Source: JBNKHG01 sp050290225 (GTDB taxonomy: Bacteria; Pseudomonadota; Gammaproteobacteria; Pseudomonadales; Cellvibrionaceae). Taken from it: 57,740 nucleotides of DNA. This document shows positions 37,973-46,155 of the stretch, one piece after another; within the stretch, counting starts at the first letter, position 1, and each line of letters begins with the position of its first letter. The stretch is from NCBI GenBank assembly GCA_050290225.1, contig JBNKHG010000060.1, positions 1 to 57,740 on the forward strand. Reading direction: 5' to 3'. Both the position numbers and the translations under genes were made by a program. The notes beneath the pieces were generated by a model that was given only the letters and a program-made list of their open reading frames with translations, was not told the origin of the DNA and did no database searches.

Positions 37973-37988
37973 TGGTATATTAATTGCA
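37973..37988 (+). promoter_or_regulatory. Probable sigma-54 promoter of nifLA
   Basis: TGGTATATTAATTGCA matches TGGYAY-N5-TTGCA with GG and GC 10 bases apart. Predicted start is near 37998, about 50 bases before the nifL ATG. Confidence 0.65.
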
Positions 37989-38049
37989 GATTCTCTGTTG
38001 TTTTCACAGGCTTGTTTTCCCTATATGTGTTCCAACTGAGAGCAACTCG

Positions 38050-39678
38050 ATGGCTAAAACAACAGGTTCCGGTTCGGTAAGTTCTGTCAGCATTTCGGCA
38101 AAAATTGAGGATAATCGTGTCGCAGAGACGACCGCTCACGGTGTAATAGCAGACTGCGATGGCGCCAGTCGAGATAGTGGTCAACTGGACGTTGAGGTGT
38201 TTTACCAGGCGGTGGAAAGCTGTCCGGTGGCCATTTCCATTACCGACCTCGACGCCAATATATTGTATGCCAATAAGGCCTTCAGCCAGATTACCGCTTA
38301 CAGTCAGGAAGAGGTCATTGGTAAAAACGAGTCGGTGCTTTCCAACCATACCACTCCGCCACTGGTGTACGAGACACTCTGGGGGCGACTCCACCAGAAA
38401 AAACCCTGGGTGGGTGTATTGGTAAATCGACGAAAAGACGGTACGCGCTATTTGGGGGAATTAACGGTCGCGCCGGTGCTGGATAAAAAGGAGGGGGTGA
38501 TCAATTACCTGGGCATGCACCGGGATGTAACAGGCCTGCACCACTTGCAGAACCAAGTGAATAACCAGAAAAAATTGATTGAAGCGGTCGTCAATGCGAG
38601 TCCGTCAGCGACTGTGTTATTGGACGAGAACCACAACATTGTATTGGATAACCTGAGTTACAAAGCGCTGGCTTCAGATTTGGGCGAAGAGCCGGTGGGT
38701 TCGGTTTTTGCCGCTATCGAGAAACAGATAGGAACGGACTACACGCCGCAGTCCGGCAAGACACTTGATTTTGAAGGCCTTGAAATCGATCTCGATAGCG
38801 CCCGTCTGGGGCGGCGCTGTTATTCCTGCTTTGGTACCTCCATCTCGATCGAGGACGATTCGATTGAGCACTTCTTTAACCAGAGCGTTCACCACTATTC
38901 ACTGTTAGTTCTGACTGATATCACTGAAATCCGTCGTCGCCAGGACGAAGCGCGCTTGCATTCGCTCAAGGAACTGGTGGCGGAAGAGGAATATATCCAG
39001 GGAATGCGCGAAACCTATAACGGCGCCATCCACCAGTTGGAGCAGCCGGTCAATATGATGGCGGCCGCCGTCTCCATGCTGGAAAAGCGCGCCGGGGAAA
39101 ACGCGGCCAATGATCCGGTCCTGGGGGCCATGAAATCAGCGCTGGATGCGGGTACCAAAGCGCTAACCAGCCTTACCGATCTATCGCCTTTGCGACCACA
39201 GGCCAACAAGGGCTCTATCAATATCAATCAATTGATCCGGGAAGTGGTGTCGATATGGTCACCACAGTTCAGCATGTACGGCATTGAGTTCCACTGGAAT
39301 CCGGAAATGCACTTGCCGTTGATTGTCGGTTATGAAACCCGCCTGCGGACGATGATCAAACAGATAATCGAAAATTCGGTTGAGGCCATGAGTGGCAGCG
39401 ACTGCAATGACCGGGAACTGAACGTGGAGACCCGTTCTGACGGTGAGTTCGTGTGTCTGGAGATCAGTGATACCGGTCCCGGTGTCCCCGAGAATCTTGC
39501 CATTAAAGTGTTTGAGCCGTTTTTCAGCACCAAACCCGCCTGTCACGGTTGCCGTGGCCTGGGGTTGTCAATGGTGCATGAAATCGTCAACGAACACTCG
39601 GGCATCGTGTCTTTTGATCGCGATCACAATCGCGGTTGCAAGGTGGTTGTACAACTGCCGATTTACGCCGAGTTTTAG
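38050..39678 (+). CDS. nifL: Nitrogen fixation regulator NifL (redox/nitrogen sensor)
   Basis: 542 residues from ATG 38050. Cytoplasmic flavoprotein anti-activator of NifA. PAS1 (about 48-160) binds FAD in this family and holds the very conserved KNESVLSNHTTPPLVYETLW and KKPWVGVLVNRRKDGTRYL. PAS2 is at about 175-290. A histidine-kinase-like region has H328 in AIHQLEQPVNMM. The GHKL ATP-binding domain shows an N box (IIENSVEAMSG) and G boxes (DTGPGVPEN, GLGLSMV). NifL does not phosphorylate; it binds NifA when oxygen or fixed nitrogen is high. The stop is 13 bases before nifA. The open frame upstream of ATG 38050 lacks a ribosome site and overlaps the sigma-54 promoter. Confidence 0.95.
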   Translation: MAKTTGSGSVSSVSISAKIEDNRVAETTAHGVIADCDGASRDSGQLDVEVFYQAVESCPVAISITDLDANILYANKAFSQITAYSQEEVIGKNESVLSNHTTPPLVYETLWGRLHQKKPWVGVLVNRRKDGTRYLGELTVAPVLDKKEGVINYLGMHRDVTGLHHLQNQVNNQKKLIEAVVNASPSATVLLDENHNIVLDNLSYKALASDLGEEPVGSVFAAIEKQIGTDYTPQSGKTLDFEGLEIDLDSARLGRRCYSCFGTSISIEDDSIEHFFNQSVHHYSLLVLTDITEIRRRQDEARLHSLKELVAEEEYIQGMRETYNGAIHQLEQPVNMMAAAVSMLEKRAGENAANDPVLGAMKSALDAGTKALTSLTDLSPLRPQANKGSININQLIREVVSIWSPQFSMYGIEFHWNPEMHLPLIVGYETRLRTMIKQIIENSVEAMSGSDCNDRELNVETRSDGEFVCLEISDTGPGVPENLAIKVFEPFFSTKPACHGCRGLGLSMVHEIVNEHSGIVSFDRDHNRGCKVVVQLPIYAEF

Positions 39679-39691
39679 TCAGCGACTGGTT

Positions 39692-41332
39692 ATGGGGGTA
39701 GATAACGTGGGGGCAGCAGAAGTCAATGAAGCGGGGTCGCCGGTCCATAGACTGGACACGATGCTGGAAAACAAGCTGGAAGTTGCCTTCCAGCTCTCCC
39801 GCTTGTTGGCGGGCGACACGGAAGTGGCGCCGATGCTGCAACATGTGTTGGCGACGCTGGACGAAAAAGTGGGTTTATCCAGGGGATTGGTGGCGATAGC
39901 CAATGACGAGCTGACTGAAGTCAAGGTGGCTGCGGTGCGAGGAGAACCGGACTGGGATCCGGAGTGGTTAAATAAACAAGTCAAGGGTGTGCGCTTTAAA
40001 TCCGGCGAAGGCATTATCGGCCGCATCCTGGCCAGCGGAGAAGATGTGGTGCTGGGTCGTATCGCCAGTGAACCCATGTTTTTGCACAAGCTGGATATCT
40101 ATGAACTGGAACTCCCCTTTATTGGCATCCCGATAAAAGGGGCGGACGGGGTAACGGTGGGCGTGTTGGCTGCGCAGCCGAAACAGGCCGCCGTCGATCA
40201 GTTATCAGATCAGACGCGGTTTATGCGTATGATTGCCAATATAATTTTCCTGAGCCTGCGGCTCGACAAGGATTGCGCACCGTCCCCAGTACCTTCTCTT
40301 GCTGCGGGGGAAACCTCAACCGCCAATCAGAAAAACAGCTCTGATCAATTCCAACGAGAGAAACGGAGCAAGTACAGCTTCGACAAATTGGTGGTTGGAC
40401 GCTCGGAAACCATGCACAAGGTTTTCGATCAGGTCAAACGGGTTGGCAAGTGGGACAGTACCGTATTGATTCGGGGAGAGTCCGGCACCGGCAAAGAGCT
40501 GATTGCCTGCGCCATTCACTATAATTCGCCCCGTAGCAGCAAACCGTTTATCAAACTCAATTGCGCGGCCCTGCCGGAAAACCTGTTGGAGTCGGAACTG
40601 TTCGGACATGAAAAAGGGGCGTTCACCGGTGCGATAAAACAGCGCCAGGGTCGATTTGAACAGGCCGATGGTGGCACTCTTTTCCTTGACGAGATCGGCG
40701 AGATATCGCCCATGTTCCAGGCCAAACTACTGCGGGTATTGCAGGAAAGCGAGCTGGAGCGCGTAGGTGGCAATCAGACGATCAAGGTTAATGTGCGCAT
40801 CGTTGCGGCGACCAACCGCAATCTGGAAGCGGACGTTGAAGAGGGCAGTTTCAGGGAGGATCTCTATTACCGCCTGAATGTGATGCCCATATTGTTGCCG
40901 CCGCTTCGGGAGCGTTTGGTGGATATCCCGGAGTTGGCGGAATTTCTGGTGGGAAAAATTGCCAAACAACAGAATCGGGAACTGCGGATTACCGAAGGTG
41001 CTATCCGTACCCTGATGGGCTACCACTGGCCGGGTAATGTGCGGGAGCTGGAAAACTGCCTGGAGCGGGCAGCGGTGATGTGCGAACAGAATTGCATTGA
41101 CCTGGATGTGATTTCGCTCTCGGGTATAGATCGCGAAGCGCTCACCCCGGCGCGGGTCAGCATGCCCGAGGTTGACCTCAATGATCAAAATCTTGACGAG
41201 CGGGAGAGGGTGACCGCGGCGCTGGAACAGGCGGGTTGGGTGCAGGCGCGGGCAGCCCGCCTCCTGGGGATGACGCCAAGGCAAATCGCTTACCGGATTC
41301 AGACCCTGAATATCCGAATGCGTAAAATATAG
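39692..41332 (+). CDS. nifA: Nif-specific sigma-54 activator NifA
   Basis: 546 residues from ATG 39692. N-terminal GAF domain (about 27-190) senses 2-oxoglutarate in NifL-paired NifA. The central AAA+ domain has Walker A GESGTGKE, the sigma-54 contact loop GAFTGA, and Walker B GGTLFLDEIGE. The C-terminal Fis-type helix-turn-helix ends ARAARLLGMTPRQIAYRIQTL. No cysteine pair is seen in the linker between the AAA+ and DNA-binding domains, in line with an oxygen-tolerant NifA under NifL control. It binds TGT-N10-ACA sites, two of which lie upstream of nifL and rnfA. Confidence 0.96.
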   Translation: MGVDNVGAAEVNEAGSPVHRLDTMLENKLEVAFQLSRLLAGDTEVAPMLQHVLATLDEKVGLSRGLVAIANDELTEVKVAAVRGEPDWDPEWLNKQVKGVRFKSGEGIIGRILASGEDVVLGRIASEPMFLHKLDIYELELPFIGIPIKGADGVTVGVLAAQPKQAAVDQLSDQTRFMRMIANIIFLSLRLDKDCAPSPVPSLAAGETSTANQKNSSDQFQREKRSKYSFDKLVVGRSETMHKVFDQVKRVGKWDSTVLIRGESGTGKELIACAIHYNSPRSSKPFIKLNCAALPENLLESELFGHEKGAFTGAIKQRQGRFEQADGGTLFLDEIGEISPMFQAKLLRVLQESELERVGGNQTIKVNVRIVAATNRNLEADVEEGSFREDLYYRLNVMPILLPPLRERLVDIPELAEFLVGKIAKQQNRELRITEGAIRTLMGYHWPGNVRELENCLERAAVMCEQNCIDLDVISLSGIDREALTPARVSMPEVDLNDQNLDERERVTAALEQAGWVQARAARLLGMTPRQIAYRIQTLNIRMRKI

Positions 41333-41363
41333 ACCGGATTCGTTGAATATTCGGTGCTAATCG

Positions 41364-41816
41364 CTAGTAATAGGTAGGGTAAGTGGTCGGCGTGTAGGGG
41401 TCCAATTCATATCGACTCTGTAAAAACGCCACCAGGTCGATCAATTGGTCGACTTTCATCACAGCGTTATAGTTGGTCATTTTCGACTGCCCATTGCTCT
41501 CGATCATCTCACGGGGATAGCCCTTGGCCAGTCGGTGGGACGGGTTGATAATGGACGTTACCAGTTCGCCGTAGGATTGAATGCGCTTGACTTTGCCTCC
41601 AATCTCCACGCTGATTTCAAAATTCTCAGGTTGCTTGATCTCCGGTGTCTCGTAAACGGTATGGCAGGCATTGCATTGTAATACAATAAACGTGGCTTTC
41701 CCTTTGACAGGGTCACCATCCGGCAGGGTGAAGCCTCGGCCGGACTTGGGGCCGTATTCGCAACCGGCTAGCAGGAATAAACAGGCAGTACTGATAACAA
41801 GTATCAAGCGTTTCAT
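41364..41816 (-). CDS. Lipoprotein c-type cytochrome
   Basis: 150 residues from ATG 41816, which has AGGAG nearby upstream on its strand; the open frame extends further but without a ribosome site. Signal peptide with lipobox LLAGC, so a periplasm-facing lipoprotein. One heme motif CNACH is present, and methionines in SKMTNYNAVM may give the axial ligand. The C-terminus is YELDPYTPTTYPTYY. It is a small monoheme cytochrome of unknown partner. It converges with nifA and may serve as an electron carrier; no specific link to nitrogen fixation is shown. Confidence 0.85.
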   Translation of the reverse strand: MKRLILVISTACLFLLAGCEYGPKSGRGFTLPDGDPVKGKATFIVLQCNACHTVYETPEIKQPENFEISVEIGGKVKRIQSYGELVTSIINPSHRLAKGYPREMIESNGQSKMTNYNAVMKVDQLIDLVAFLQSRYELDPYTPTTYPTYY

Positions 41817-41998
41817 GATAGATCTCCTGGTATGACGCCGGCTGATTATCCGAGTGCAGCTCACTGGGTCGAATCAAGCTGTTCCCCGGAGGGAAGTGCA
41901 ACGGCTATACAAAGAAAGTAAAAGCCTAAAACCGGGGAATTTCAAATAGATATTTTGCGTTGTAATGTCATTACAACGGTTGTTTGAGCGTCAAAAAT

Positions 41999-42119
41999 GT
42001 CCCGCAAGCGGACGAACCGACGTGCCACGAATACTTGTGGCTTGCCGCTTGAAGCCGCAAGCCGCAAGCCGCAAGCTGCAAGCCGCAAGCCGCAAGCCGC
42101 AAGAGTCCGCTTTTGGCAC
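41999..42119. repeat. Inverted-end repeat element, copy 1, with (AAGCCGC)7
   Basis: Left end GTCCCGCAAGCGGAC (41999-42013) and right end GTCCGCTTTTGGCAC (42105-42119) are imperfect inverted repeats. Inside, 41 bases (42011-42051) are identical to copy 2 at 56530-56570. Then seven 7-bp units run at 42052-42100, one reading AAGCTGC. It has no credible gene. Confidence 0.9.
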
Positions 42120-42158
42120 AACGCGGACAACCAAACAATCCCGTATCAAGCCGTATTT

Positions 42159-42590
42159 TTAGTGAACCTGGACCCTATGTGATTTCGGAATCACTGCTTT
42201 TTTTCTCGGAGCCTTCAGTGTCAGCACACCATCCTTGAAAGACGCATCAATGTCCTTTTCATTCACGCCCTCACCCAAATCAAAACTGCGGACATACCTG
42301 CCATAAACGCGTTCCTGACGCAGTATTTTTCCCTCCGTTTCGCGTTTCTCCTCCTGCCGGGATTCCGCTTCAATGGTCATTACACCATTTTGCAGCGTAA
42401 CGCTCAGATCGTCTTTCCGAACCCCGGGCAAGTCTGCCGTGATCTCATAATGATCCTTGGTCTCCTTGATATCCACCCGTGGGGTAAAGAACCCGCCGCT
42501 CAACTCCGACGACCATCGTGCTGGCGAATAGAAATTTTCAAACATATTGTCAAAATCAAATAAAGATCGACGCGGTATAAGGTTCATCAT
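42159..42590 (-). CDS. Small heat-shock protein Hsp20
   Basis: 143 residues. Alpha-crystallin domain: FFTPRVDIKETKDHYEITADL, GVRKDDLSVTLQNGVMTIEA, and GEGVNEKDIDASFKDGVLTL, with the C-terminal KKAVIPKSHRVQVH (an IPK variant of the IxI tail). Holdase chaperone. Two starts (42590, 42587) follow AAGGAGGT; the second gives better spacing. It is divergent from the hydrogenase operon. Confidence 0.95.
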   Translation of the reverse strand: MMNLIPRRSLFDFDNMFENFYSPARWSSELSGGFFTPRVDIKETKDHYEITADLPGVRKDDLSVTLQNGVMTIEAESRQEEKRETEGKILRQERVYGRYVRSFDLGEGVNEKDIDASFKDGVLTLKAPRKKAVIPKSHRVQVH

Positions 42591-42869
42591 CTACCTCCTT
42601 AACGCTATTATTTCTTACAAATATCTTTTTAATAGAAATTTATTACATACACGCAATTGTCGATTGCAACTTGCAGTGTAGCCCTTCAATGGCTATACCA
42701 TTGTTATTTTTAGCATAGTTAATTGGCGGCAATGGAAAGTGACCTATGGCAATGGAAAGTGACCTGCGTCAAGCTAAAGGGTTGTTCGTGAGATATAATT
42801 ATTCGTGTTGCACTGAACGACGGTAGGGGGAACAGCTTCAGAAACACATCGTGAGCAGGGCTGCGAAGC
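42591..42869. other. Divergent gap between hsp20 and the hydrogenase operon
   Basis: It contains a duplicated 18-bp block GGCAATGGAAAGTGACCT at 42728-42745 and 42748-42765 (20-bp period), whose second copy merges into an FNR-like box, and a TATAAT element. No hsp20 promoter could be defined. Confidence 0.6.
42759..42799 (+). promoter_or_regulatory. FNR/CRP-type class II promoter of the hydrogenase operon
   Basis: The box GTGAC-CTGC-GTCAA at 42759-42772 shares its spacer and most positions with the narK box. A perfect TATAAT lies at 42794-42799. A start near 42806 puts the box centre at about -41. A weaker half-match GTGAC-CTAT-GGCAA lies 20 bases upstream in the duplicated block. Confidence 0.65.
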
Positions 42870-43355
42870 ATGGCAAGGGTTCAAAACACTGTGGATGACC
42901 ATTTACTTCGCGGGCTAAGTCTATTCCAGGGCATCGACAACAAGCGCCTCAGAAAGATCGCTTCCCATTTCACGGCCTTCGACATTCCCGTCGATACCGA
43001 AATATTGCGCGAAGGTGAGATAGCCGATCACTTTTATATCCTCCTGGAAGGCAGGGCCTCACTCTCTGTTTCCGTTCCAGGCAGGACGCGCTACGAAACC
43101 ATTGTCTCAACACTTTCAAAAGGGCAGTTGCTGGGCTGGTCCGCCCTCTTGGCAGACAATTTATGGAAAGCTTCGGCCTATTCGGTCAAACCCTGTCGCT
43201 TGATAAAATGTCCCGGTAACGTCATTCGCGATCTCTGCGAGCAGGATCACGACATCGGCTATTGGATGATGAAGAACACCCTGGTCGCCGTTGGAGAGCG
43301 GCTTGCGGAGAGCCGATTGCAATTACTGGACATATTTGGGGCCAGGGATGCCTAA
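42870..43355 (+). CDS. Cyclic-nucleotide-binding-domain (CRP-fold) protein
   Basis: 161 residues. A single cNMP-binding fold covers about 10-140 (LSLFQGIDNKRLRKIASHF, VDTEILREGEIADHFYILLEG, GQLLGWSALL). No DNA-binding helix-turn-helix follows, so it is not a transcription factor. It is the first gene of the hydrogenase operon and overlaps the next gene by 8 bases. Such proteins accompany group 3b hydrogenases in other genomes; it may regulate the enzyme. It may bind a nucleotide or act without one: the phosphate-binding loop is not fully typical. Confidence 0.85.
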   Translation: MARVQNTVDDHLLRGLSLFQGIDNKRLRKIASHFTAFDIPVDTEILREGEIADHFYILLEGRASLSVSVPGRTRYETIVSTLSKGQLLGWSALLADNLWKASAYSVKPCRLIKCPGNVIRDLCEQDHDIGYWMMKNTLVAVGERLAESRLQLLDIFGARDA

Positions 43356-45348
43356 TTCAAATCCGCGACCGATTATGTCGATGCCGAGTTCAGGCTTGGG
43401 AGACATTTTCAAGCTGCTGGCCACGGAGGGTTTTCGTCTGGTCGGCCCGACTGTCTGCGACGGCGCTATCGTCTTCGACGATATTGACTCACCCTCGGAT
43501 CTCCCGGTGGGCTGGACGGACAAACAGTCCCCCGGTAGCTACCGCCTGGAAAAAAGAGGGGACCAGCGGGTTTTCGGTTATGTGGTTGGGCCGCATAGCT
43601 GGAAAAAGTATCTGTTTCCGTCAAAAGAGACCCTCCAGCAGGCCAGGTTCGACAAGGCGCAAAATCTGTGGCGACAATCGGACAACACCGCCGTGCCCAC
43701 AGCGTTTATCGGTGTGCGTGCCTGTGATCTTGCCGCCATGGGTATTCAGGACCGGGTATTCTTGGAGGGAAACTATACGGATAAGGGGTATGAAAACCGG
43801 CGCGAAGCCAGTTTTATTGTTGCCGTTAATTGTCTAGAGTCCGGCGATCTCTGCTTTTGTGATTCCATGGCGACGGGCCCGGAAGTGGAATCGGGTTTCG
43901 ATATATGCCTCACGGAGTTCGACGACCTGTTTCTGGTACAGGCGGGCAGCCAGCGGGGCGAGAATATGGTGGCGCAACTGCCGGTATCCAGCGCGTCCAA
44001 AAGCGAACTGAAGCGCCTGTCTGCGGGCTTGAACCAATGCCGGCGCGATATGGGACGGCACATGGATACCGATCACCTCGAAGGGCTGTTATTCGCCAAT
44101 CTCGATCACGCTCAGTGGGATGATGTGGCGAATCGCTGCCTGGCCTGCGGCAACTGCACAATGGTGTGCCCGACCTGTTTCTGTTACTCAGTGGACGAAG
44201 TGGCGGAGCTCAGTGAGGGCCCATCCCAACGCGAACGCAGTTGGGATTCCTGTTTTTCCCAACAACACTCTCAGATCGCCGGCGCGACTTTCCAGCCCAC
44301 CATCAAAGATCGTTACAGGCAATGGTTAACCCATAAACTGGCCTCCTGGACATCCCAGTTCGGCACCAGTGGTTGTGTGGGTTGTGGTCGATGCATAGCC
44401 TGGTGTCCGGTGGGTATTGACTTGACCCAAGAAGTCGATGCCATCAGGAACGGAGCTCAAGCACCGGTATCAATGCCGGCGTATCAACCGGCAGACAGGC
44501 AGCGGGCCGCCGCCGATCCCTACTCGACGCTGTTTTCCGGGGTGGAGGTGTCCGTAGCGGATGTGATTACAGAAACCCCGGACGTGGTCACTGTAAGCTT
44601 GGCAATGCCGCCGGATTATCACTATCTGCCTGGCCAGTTCAACATGCTATCCCTGCCCGGGATCGGCGAGGTTCCCATCTCCGTTTCCGGCGAGCGCGAC
44701 GGTACCGTTGAGCATACCATTCACAATGTCGGCAAAGTCTCCGCAGCGTTATATGCACTAAAACCCGGAGACACTGTCAGCGTTCGAGGACCCTATGGTT
44801 CTGTCTGGCCCGACTTGGCACCTGTGTTAGAGGGTAAGCATCGGCCCGTTACCCTGATTGCGGGCGGCATAGGGCTGGCACCGTTGCGGGGTGTGATACG
44901 ACGTCTTGTGAGTCAGGACAGGGACAAAGACACCCAGTGGGTTCGGCTGGTCTATGGTGCGCGACAGCAGGAAGCTTTACTGTATCAGCGGGAACTGGAC
45001 CAGTGGCGGGAAAAGCCGGCGCTGAGGATAGCGGTCACCGTCGATCACGGCAACGAAACCTGGACCGGCAATGTGGGAACCGTGACAACCCTTCTCGGAC
45101 GCAAAGAAATACCCGAGGACGGCTTTTATCTCCTGTGCGGGCCGGAAGTGATGATGCTGGCGGTGGTCCGGCTGCTGCTGGAGGCGAATGTCCCGCCGGA
45201 AAATATCTATATCTCCATGGAGCGGAATATGAAATGTGCGGCCGGACATTGTGGCCGATGTCAGTACGGTCCCTATTTTATCTGCAAGGACGGGCCGGTT
45301 TTTCGTTATGACCGGGTGGCATTTCTGTTTGGCAGGCGAGGGTTCTGA
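43348..45348 (+). CDS. hydBG: Fused [NiFe]-hydrogenase beta/gamma subunit (electron transfer and NAD(P)-binding)
   Basis: 666 residues from ATG 43348. First half (about 20-375) is HydB-like: two [4Fe-4S] motifs with C264, C267, C270, C274 and C343, C346, C349, C353. Second half (about 395-666) is HydG-like: FAD-binding barrel about 399-490, NAD(P)-binding region (LIAGGIGLAPLRG, near 503) and a [2Fe-2S] site with C630, C635, C638 and C646. In most group 3b enzymes these are separate beta and gamma proteins; here they form one continuous frame through a short linker (about 375-395). It links H2 oxidation or production to NAD(P). The first codons overlap the preceding stop. Confidence 0.9.
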   Translation: MPNSNPRPIMSMPSSGLGDIFKLLATEGFRLVGPTVCDGAIVFDDIDSPSDLPVGWTDKQSPGSYRLEKRGDQRVFGYVVGPHSWKKYLFPSKETLQQARFDKAQNLWRQSDNTAVPTAFIGVRACDLAAMGIQDRVFLEGNYTDKGYENRREASFIVAVNCLESGDLCFCDSMATGPEVESGFDICLTEFDDLFLVQAGSQRGENMVAQLPVSSASKSELKRLSAGLNQCRRDMGRHMDTDHLEGLLFANLDHAQWDDVANRCLACGNCTMVCPTCFCYSVDEVAELSEGPSQRERSWDSCFSQQHSQIAGATFQPTIKDRYRQWLTHKLASWTSQFGTSGCVGCGRCIAWCPVGIDLTQEVDAIRNGAQAPVSMPAYQPADRQRAAADPYSTLFSGVEVSVADVITETPDVVTVSLAMPPDYHYLPGQFNMLSLPGIGEVPISVSGERDGTVEHTIHNVGKVSAALYALKPGDTVSVRGPYGSVWPDLAPVLEGKHRPVTLIAGGIGLAPLRGVIRRLVSQDRDKDTQWVRLVYGARQQEALLYQRELDQWREKPALRIAVTVDHGNETWTGNVGTVTTLLGRKEIPEDGFYLLCGPEVMMLAVVRLLLEANVPPENIYISMERNMKCAAGHCGRCQYGPYFICKDGPVFRYDRVAFLFGRRGF

Positions 45349-45351
45349 TCA

Positions 45352-46155
45352 ATGACCGGGAACAGCACTAAGGCGCGTCCGAGACTGGGGGTATTTAAAC
45401 TGGCTTCCTGCGATGGTTGCCAGTTGACGTTGCTTGACTGTGAAGACGAACTGCTGTTGCTGGCAGGCAAGATCGATATTGTGTATTTCCCCGAAGGGGC
45501 GTCATTCAAGGAGCCTTCGGCACCGCAGAGAGAGGGACCGTTTGACCTCGCTATCGTCGAGGGTTCGATATCGACCCCGGATCAAATACAGGAAATCAGG
45601 GAAATCCGTCGCCATTCCCGCGCACTGGTGACAATCGGGGCCTGTGCCGTCAGCGGTGGTATCCAGGCGCTGAGGAACTTTGCCGACCACGACGAATATC
45701 GAAAAGTCGTCTACGCCCAACCCGAATACATCGACAGCCTGGCCACGTCGACGCCGGTTTCGCAGCATGTGAAGGTGGACTTCGAACTGCGGGGTTGCCC
45801 AATCAACAAAGCTCAGTTGCTGGAATTAATCGATGCCTTCCTGCGCGACAGAACTCCGTCGATCAAGAATGAAAGCGTGTGCTTCGAATGCAAGCGACGG
45901 GGCACCGTGTGTGTCGTTGTCGCCAATAACACCCCCTGCCTGGGGCCGGTGACACACGCCGGTTGCGGCGCCATCTGCCCGGCCTTCAGGCGAGGATGTT
46001 ACGGTTGTTTTGGCCCGCGGGAGTCGGCCGCCACCGAATCGCTGGCGGCACAGATGAAAAACGTCGGCAAGTCGGAGCAGGAAATTTTACGCGCTTTCCG
46101 GCAGTTTACGGCGGGTTCACCGGCCTTTGAAAAAGAGAGCAGGCGGCATGAGTGA
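45352..46155 (+). CDS. hydD: [NiFe]-hydrogenase small (delta) subunit
   Basis: 267 residues, cytoplasmic, without the Tat signal of membrane hydrogenases. The proximal cluster cysteines are C20 and C23 in LASCDGCQL, then GACAVSGG and LRGCPINK; further cysteines in CFECKRRGT and GCYGCFGP fit the medial and distal clusters. It matches the group 3b delta subunit. It starts 3 bases after the fused subunit and overlaps the large subunit gene by 8 bases. It conducts electrons from the NiFe site to the fused subunit. Confidence 0.92.
   Translation: MTGNSTKARPRLGVFKLASCDGCQLTLLDCEDELLLLAGKIDIVYFPEGASFKEPSAPQREGPFDLAIVEGSISTPDQIQEIREIRRHSRALVTIGACAVSGGIQALRNFADHDEYRKVVYAQPEYIDSLATSTPVSQHVKVDFELRGCPINKAQLLELIDAFLRDRTPSIKNESVCFECKRRGTVCVVVANNTPCLGPVTHAGCGAICPAFRRGCYGCFGPRESAATESLAAQMKNVGKSEQEILRAFRQFTAGSPAFEKESRRHE

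Larger units (their letters stand above)
37624..38049. other. Divergent rnfA/nifL control region
   Basis: 426 bases without a gene. Contents listed separately: a sigma-54 promoter facing rnfA, two NifA upstream activator sequences, and a sigma-54 promoter facing nifL. Confidence 0.85.

Noticed and set aside
39443..39691. Longer N-terminus for NifA
   Set aside because: The frame is open but overlaps the end of nifL, and NifA family alignment begins near the ATG at 39692.
42052..42100. CRISPR-like regular repeat
   Set aside because: Units are 7 bp and directly adjacent with no unique spacers, and no cas genes are near.
41942..42130. Small frames encoding LAACGLRLAACG-type peptides (also at 56390-56635)
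   Set aside because: They are translations of the 7-bp tandem array and not proteins.
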